Shown here: positions 4,071 to 5,005 of the stretch, piece after piece | How the letters are laid out: each line of letters starts with the position of its first letter | How positions within the stretch are numbered: position 1 is the first letter of the stretch | Origin: Actinomycetota bacterium | GTDB lineage: Bacteria > Actinomycetota > Actinomycetes > Streptosporangiales > Streptosporangiaceae | Direction of reading: 5' to 3' | Assembly: GCA_003168295.1 (NCBI GenBank) | Contig: PMST01000542.1 | Coordinates: 1 to 5,005 of the forward strand | Length of the DNA: 5,005 bases | Notes under the pieces: model-generated | Told to the model about the DNA's origin: nothing | Databases searched by the model: none | Seen by the model: the letters and a program-made list of their open reading frames with translations, nothing else | Program-made: the position numbers and the translations under genes

Positions 4071-5005
4071 GTCCCCACCGGCCCGGAAGGCGTCCCCTCG
4101 GCCGCGTCAGCGTCCACGGCGCCGAACCACACCACCGAAGCACCCGCCGACAGCCGGACCCCGGCCATGCCGCCGGCCGCCCGGCCCTGCGGCCGCACCG
4201 CGGCGGCGGGGAACCGCAGCAGCTGCGCGTCCGAGGTGATGAACACCAGCTCGGCCGATTCGCTGTCCAGCTGGACCGCGCCCACCACCGTGTCCCCCTC
4301 CTTCAGCGTGATCAGCTCGAACTCGTCCCTGGCCTGCGGGTAGTCGGGCAGCACGCGCTTGACCACGCCCTCAGCGGTCCCCAGCGCGACACCTGCCCCA
4401 GGCGTGTCGACGCACGCCAGCCCCACCACCGTCTCACCGCGGGCCAGCTCGGCGAACTCGGTGGCGGGCGTGCCGCCGGCCAGTGACGCCGCCCCCGCCC
4501 CCGGCGGCAACGCCGGGACATCGAGGACGTTCAGCTTGACCAGCCGTCCCGCGGACGTCACCACCCCGATCGTGCCCCGGACGGTGGCCCGGATCGCCGC
4601 GATGATCACGTCCTGCGCGGCCCGGGGCGCACCCTCGGGAGGTGGCACCACCGTTCGTTCGGCACGATGATCTGACCCATCGGCATCGCTGACCGCGATG
4701 CGGGCGAGCAGGCCCGTGGCGGACATCAGCACCACGCACGGGTCGTCGGTGACCTCGAGCGGGACCGCCGCGGTCGCGGCCGCACCGCCGCCTTCGAGCA
4801 GGACGGTCCGGCGCGGGGTGCCGAACTTCTTGGCCACCTCCGCCATCTCATCACTGACCACGGCGCGCAGCCGCGCCTCGGACTCCAGGATCTCGGTCAG
4901 CTCGGCGATCTCGGCCCGCAGCGTGTCCTGCTCCCGCTCGAGCTCCAGCCGGTCGAAGCGAGTCAGCCGGCGCAGCGGCGTGTCCAGGATGTACTGCGCC
5001 TGGAT
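3755..5005 (-). CDS. parC: DNA topoisomerase IV subunit A (ParC), C-terminal 416 residues, partial
   Basis: This is the breakage-reunion subunit of topoisomerase IV; only its C-terminal half is in the window and the N-terminus lies beyond base 5005. The fragment opens with AQYILDTPLRRLTRFDRLEL, the helical tower/coiled-coil signature of GyrA/ParC, followed by a Glu/Leu/Arg-rich heptad-like coiled coil to about residue 48. VSDEMAEVAKKFGTPRRTVL (50-69) closes the catalytic core. The rest is the beta-pinwheel DNA-wrapping domain, with blade-like repeats such as GVVTSAGRLVKL (147-158), GVALGTAEGVVKRV (205-218) and LVFITSDAQLLRF (253-265). RPQGRAAGGMAG (271-282) and GKGRATGGVR (346-355) sit where GyrA has its Gly/Arg box; the canonical QRRGGKG is absent, which favours ParC. 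RRDGSG near the end matches, from memory, Streptomyces ParC. Quinolone-region and catalytic Tyr residues are outside the window. The TAG at 3755-3757 makes it convergent with parE, with a 316-bp antisense overlap with the unrecognised frame. Confidence 0.95.
   Translation of the reverse strand: MQAQYILDTPLRRLTRFDRLELEREQDTLRAEIAELTEILESEARLRAVVSDEMAEVAKKFGTPRRTVLLEGGGAAATAAVPLEVTDDPCVVLMSATGLLARIAVSDADGSDHRAERTVVPPPEGAPRAAQDVIIAAIRATVRGTIGVVTSAGRLVKLNVLDVPALPPGAGAASLAGGTPATEFAELARGETVVGLACVDTPGAGVALGTAEGVVKRVLPDYPQARDEFELITLKEGDTVVGAVQLDSESAELVFITSDAQLLRFPAAAVRPQGRAAGGMAGVRLSAGASVVWFGAVDADAAEGTPSGPVGTYAPAVVVTVAGNAGALPGAAAGSVKVTPMHEYPGKGRATGGVRCHRFLKGEDTLVAAWAGSAPAVGASESGAPVPLPDPIGRRDGSGIGLSGPLAVIGGSVRVL

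Overview
This is a high-GC window with strong G/C bias at third codon positions. It comes from an actinomycete (Actinomycetota) of a Streptomyces- or Streptosporangium-like type. Three things point there. The first 57 codons are the C-terminus of an HrdB/SigA-type primary sigma factor that, from memory, matches the Streptomyces HrdB terminus. A small DUF7455-type zinc protein sits beside it. Both topoisomerase IV subunits read like the Streptomyces ParE and ParC proteins. I cannot name a genus from the sequence alone.

Layout: positions 1-176 (+) are the 3' end of the principal sigma factor gene. Positions 177-369 hold two hairpins; the second (299-341) is symmetric, with T-rich flanks, and can end transcription from both sides. 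Positions 370-582 (-) encode a 70-residue CxxC...CxHH zinc-ribbon-like protein with a TTG start. Positions 583-1006 are a divergent intergenic region. It holds a long imperfect inverted repeat (773-835, 25 of 27 pairs), a good sigma-70-type promoter facing parE (869-898), and two small hairpins in the deduced parE leader. Positions 1007-3262 (+) are a complete parE (751 aa). Positions 3309-4070 (+) are an open frame I do not recognise. Its first ~106 codons look strongly coding, it then carries five 18-bp repeats, and it finally runs 316 bp antisense into parC. Positions 3755-5005 (-) are the C-terminal 416 residues of parC, convergent with parE and cut by the window end.

ParE and ParC form the A2B2 type II enzyme topoisomerase IV, which decatenates sister chromosomes using ATP. 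The ATPase, transducer and Toprim motifs of ParE are intact, as is the C-terminal beta-pinwheel part of ParC. No mobile element, CRISPR array, tRNA or rRNA was seen. This is mostly ordinary core-genome territory. The points worth a second look are the cruciform-capable repeat between two divergent promoters, and the unrecognised gene between the topoisomerase subunits, with its leaderless start, palindrome over the -10, repeats and antisense tail.
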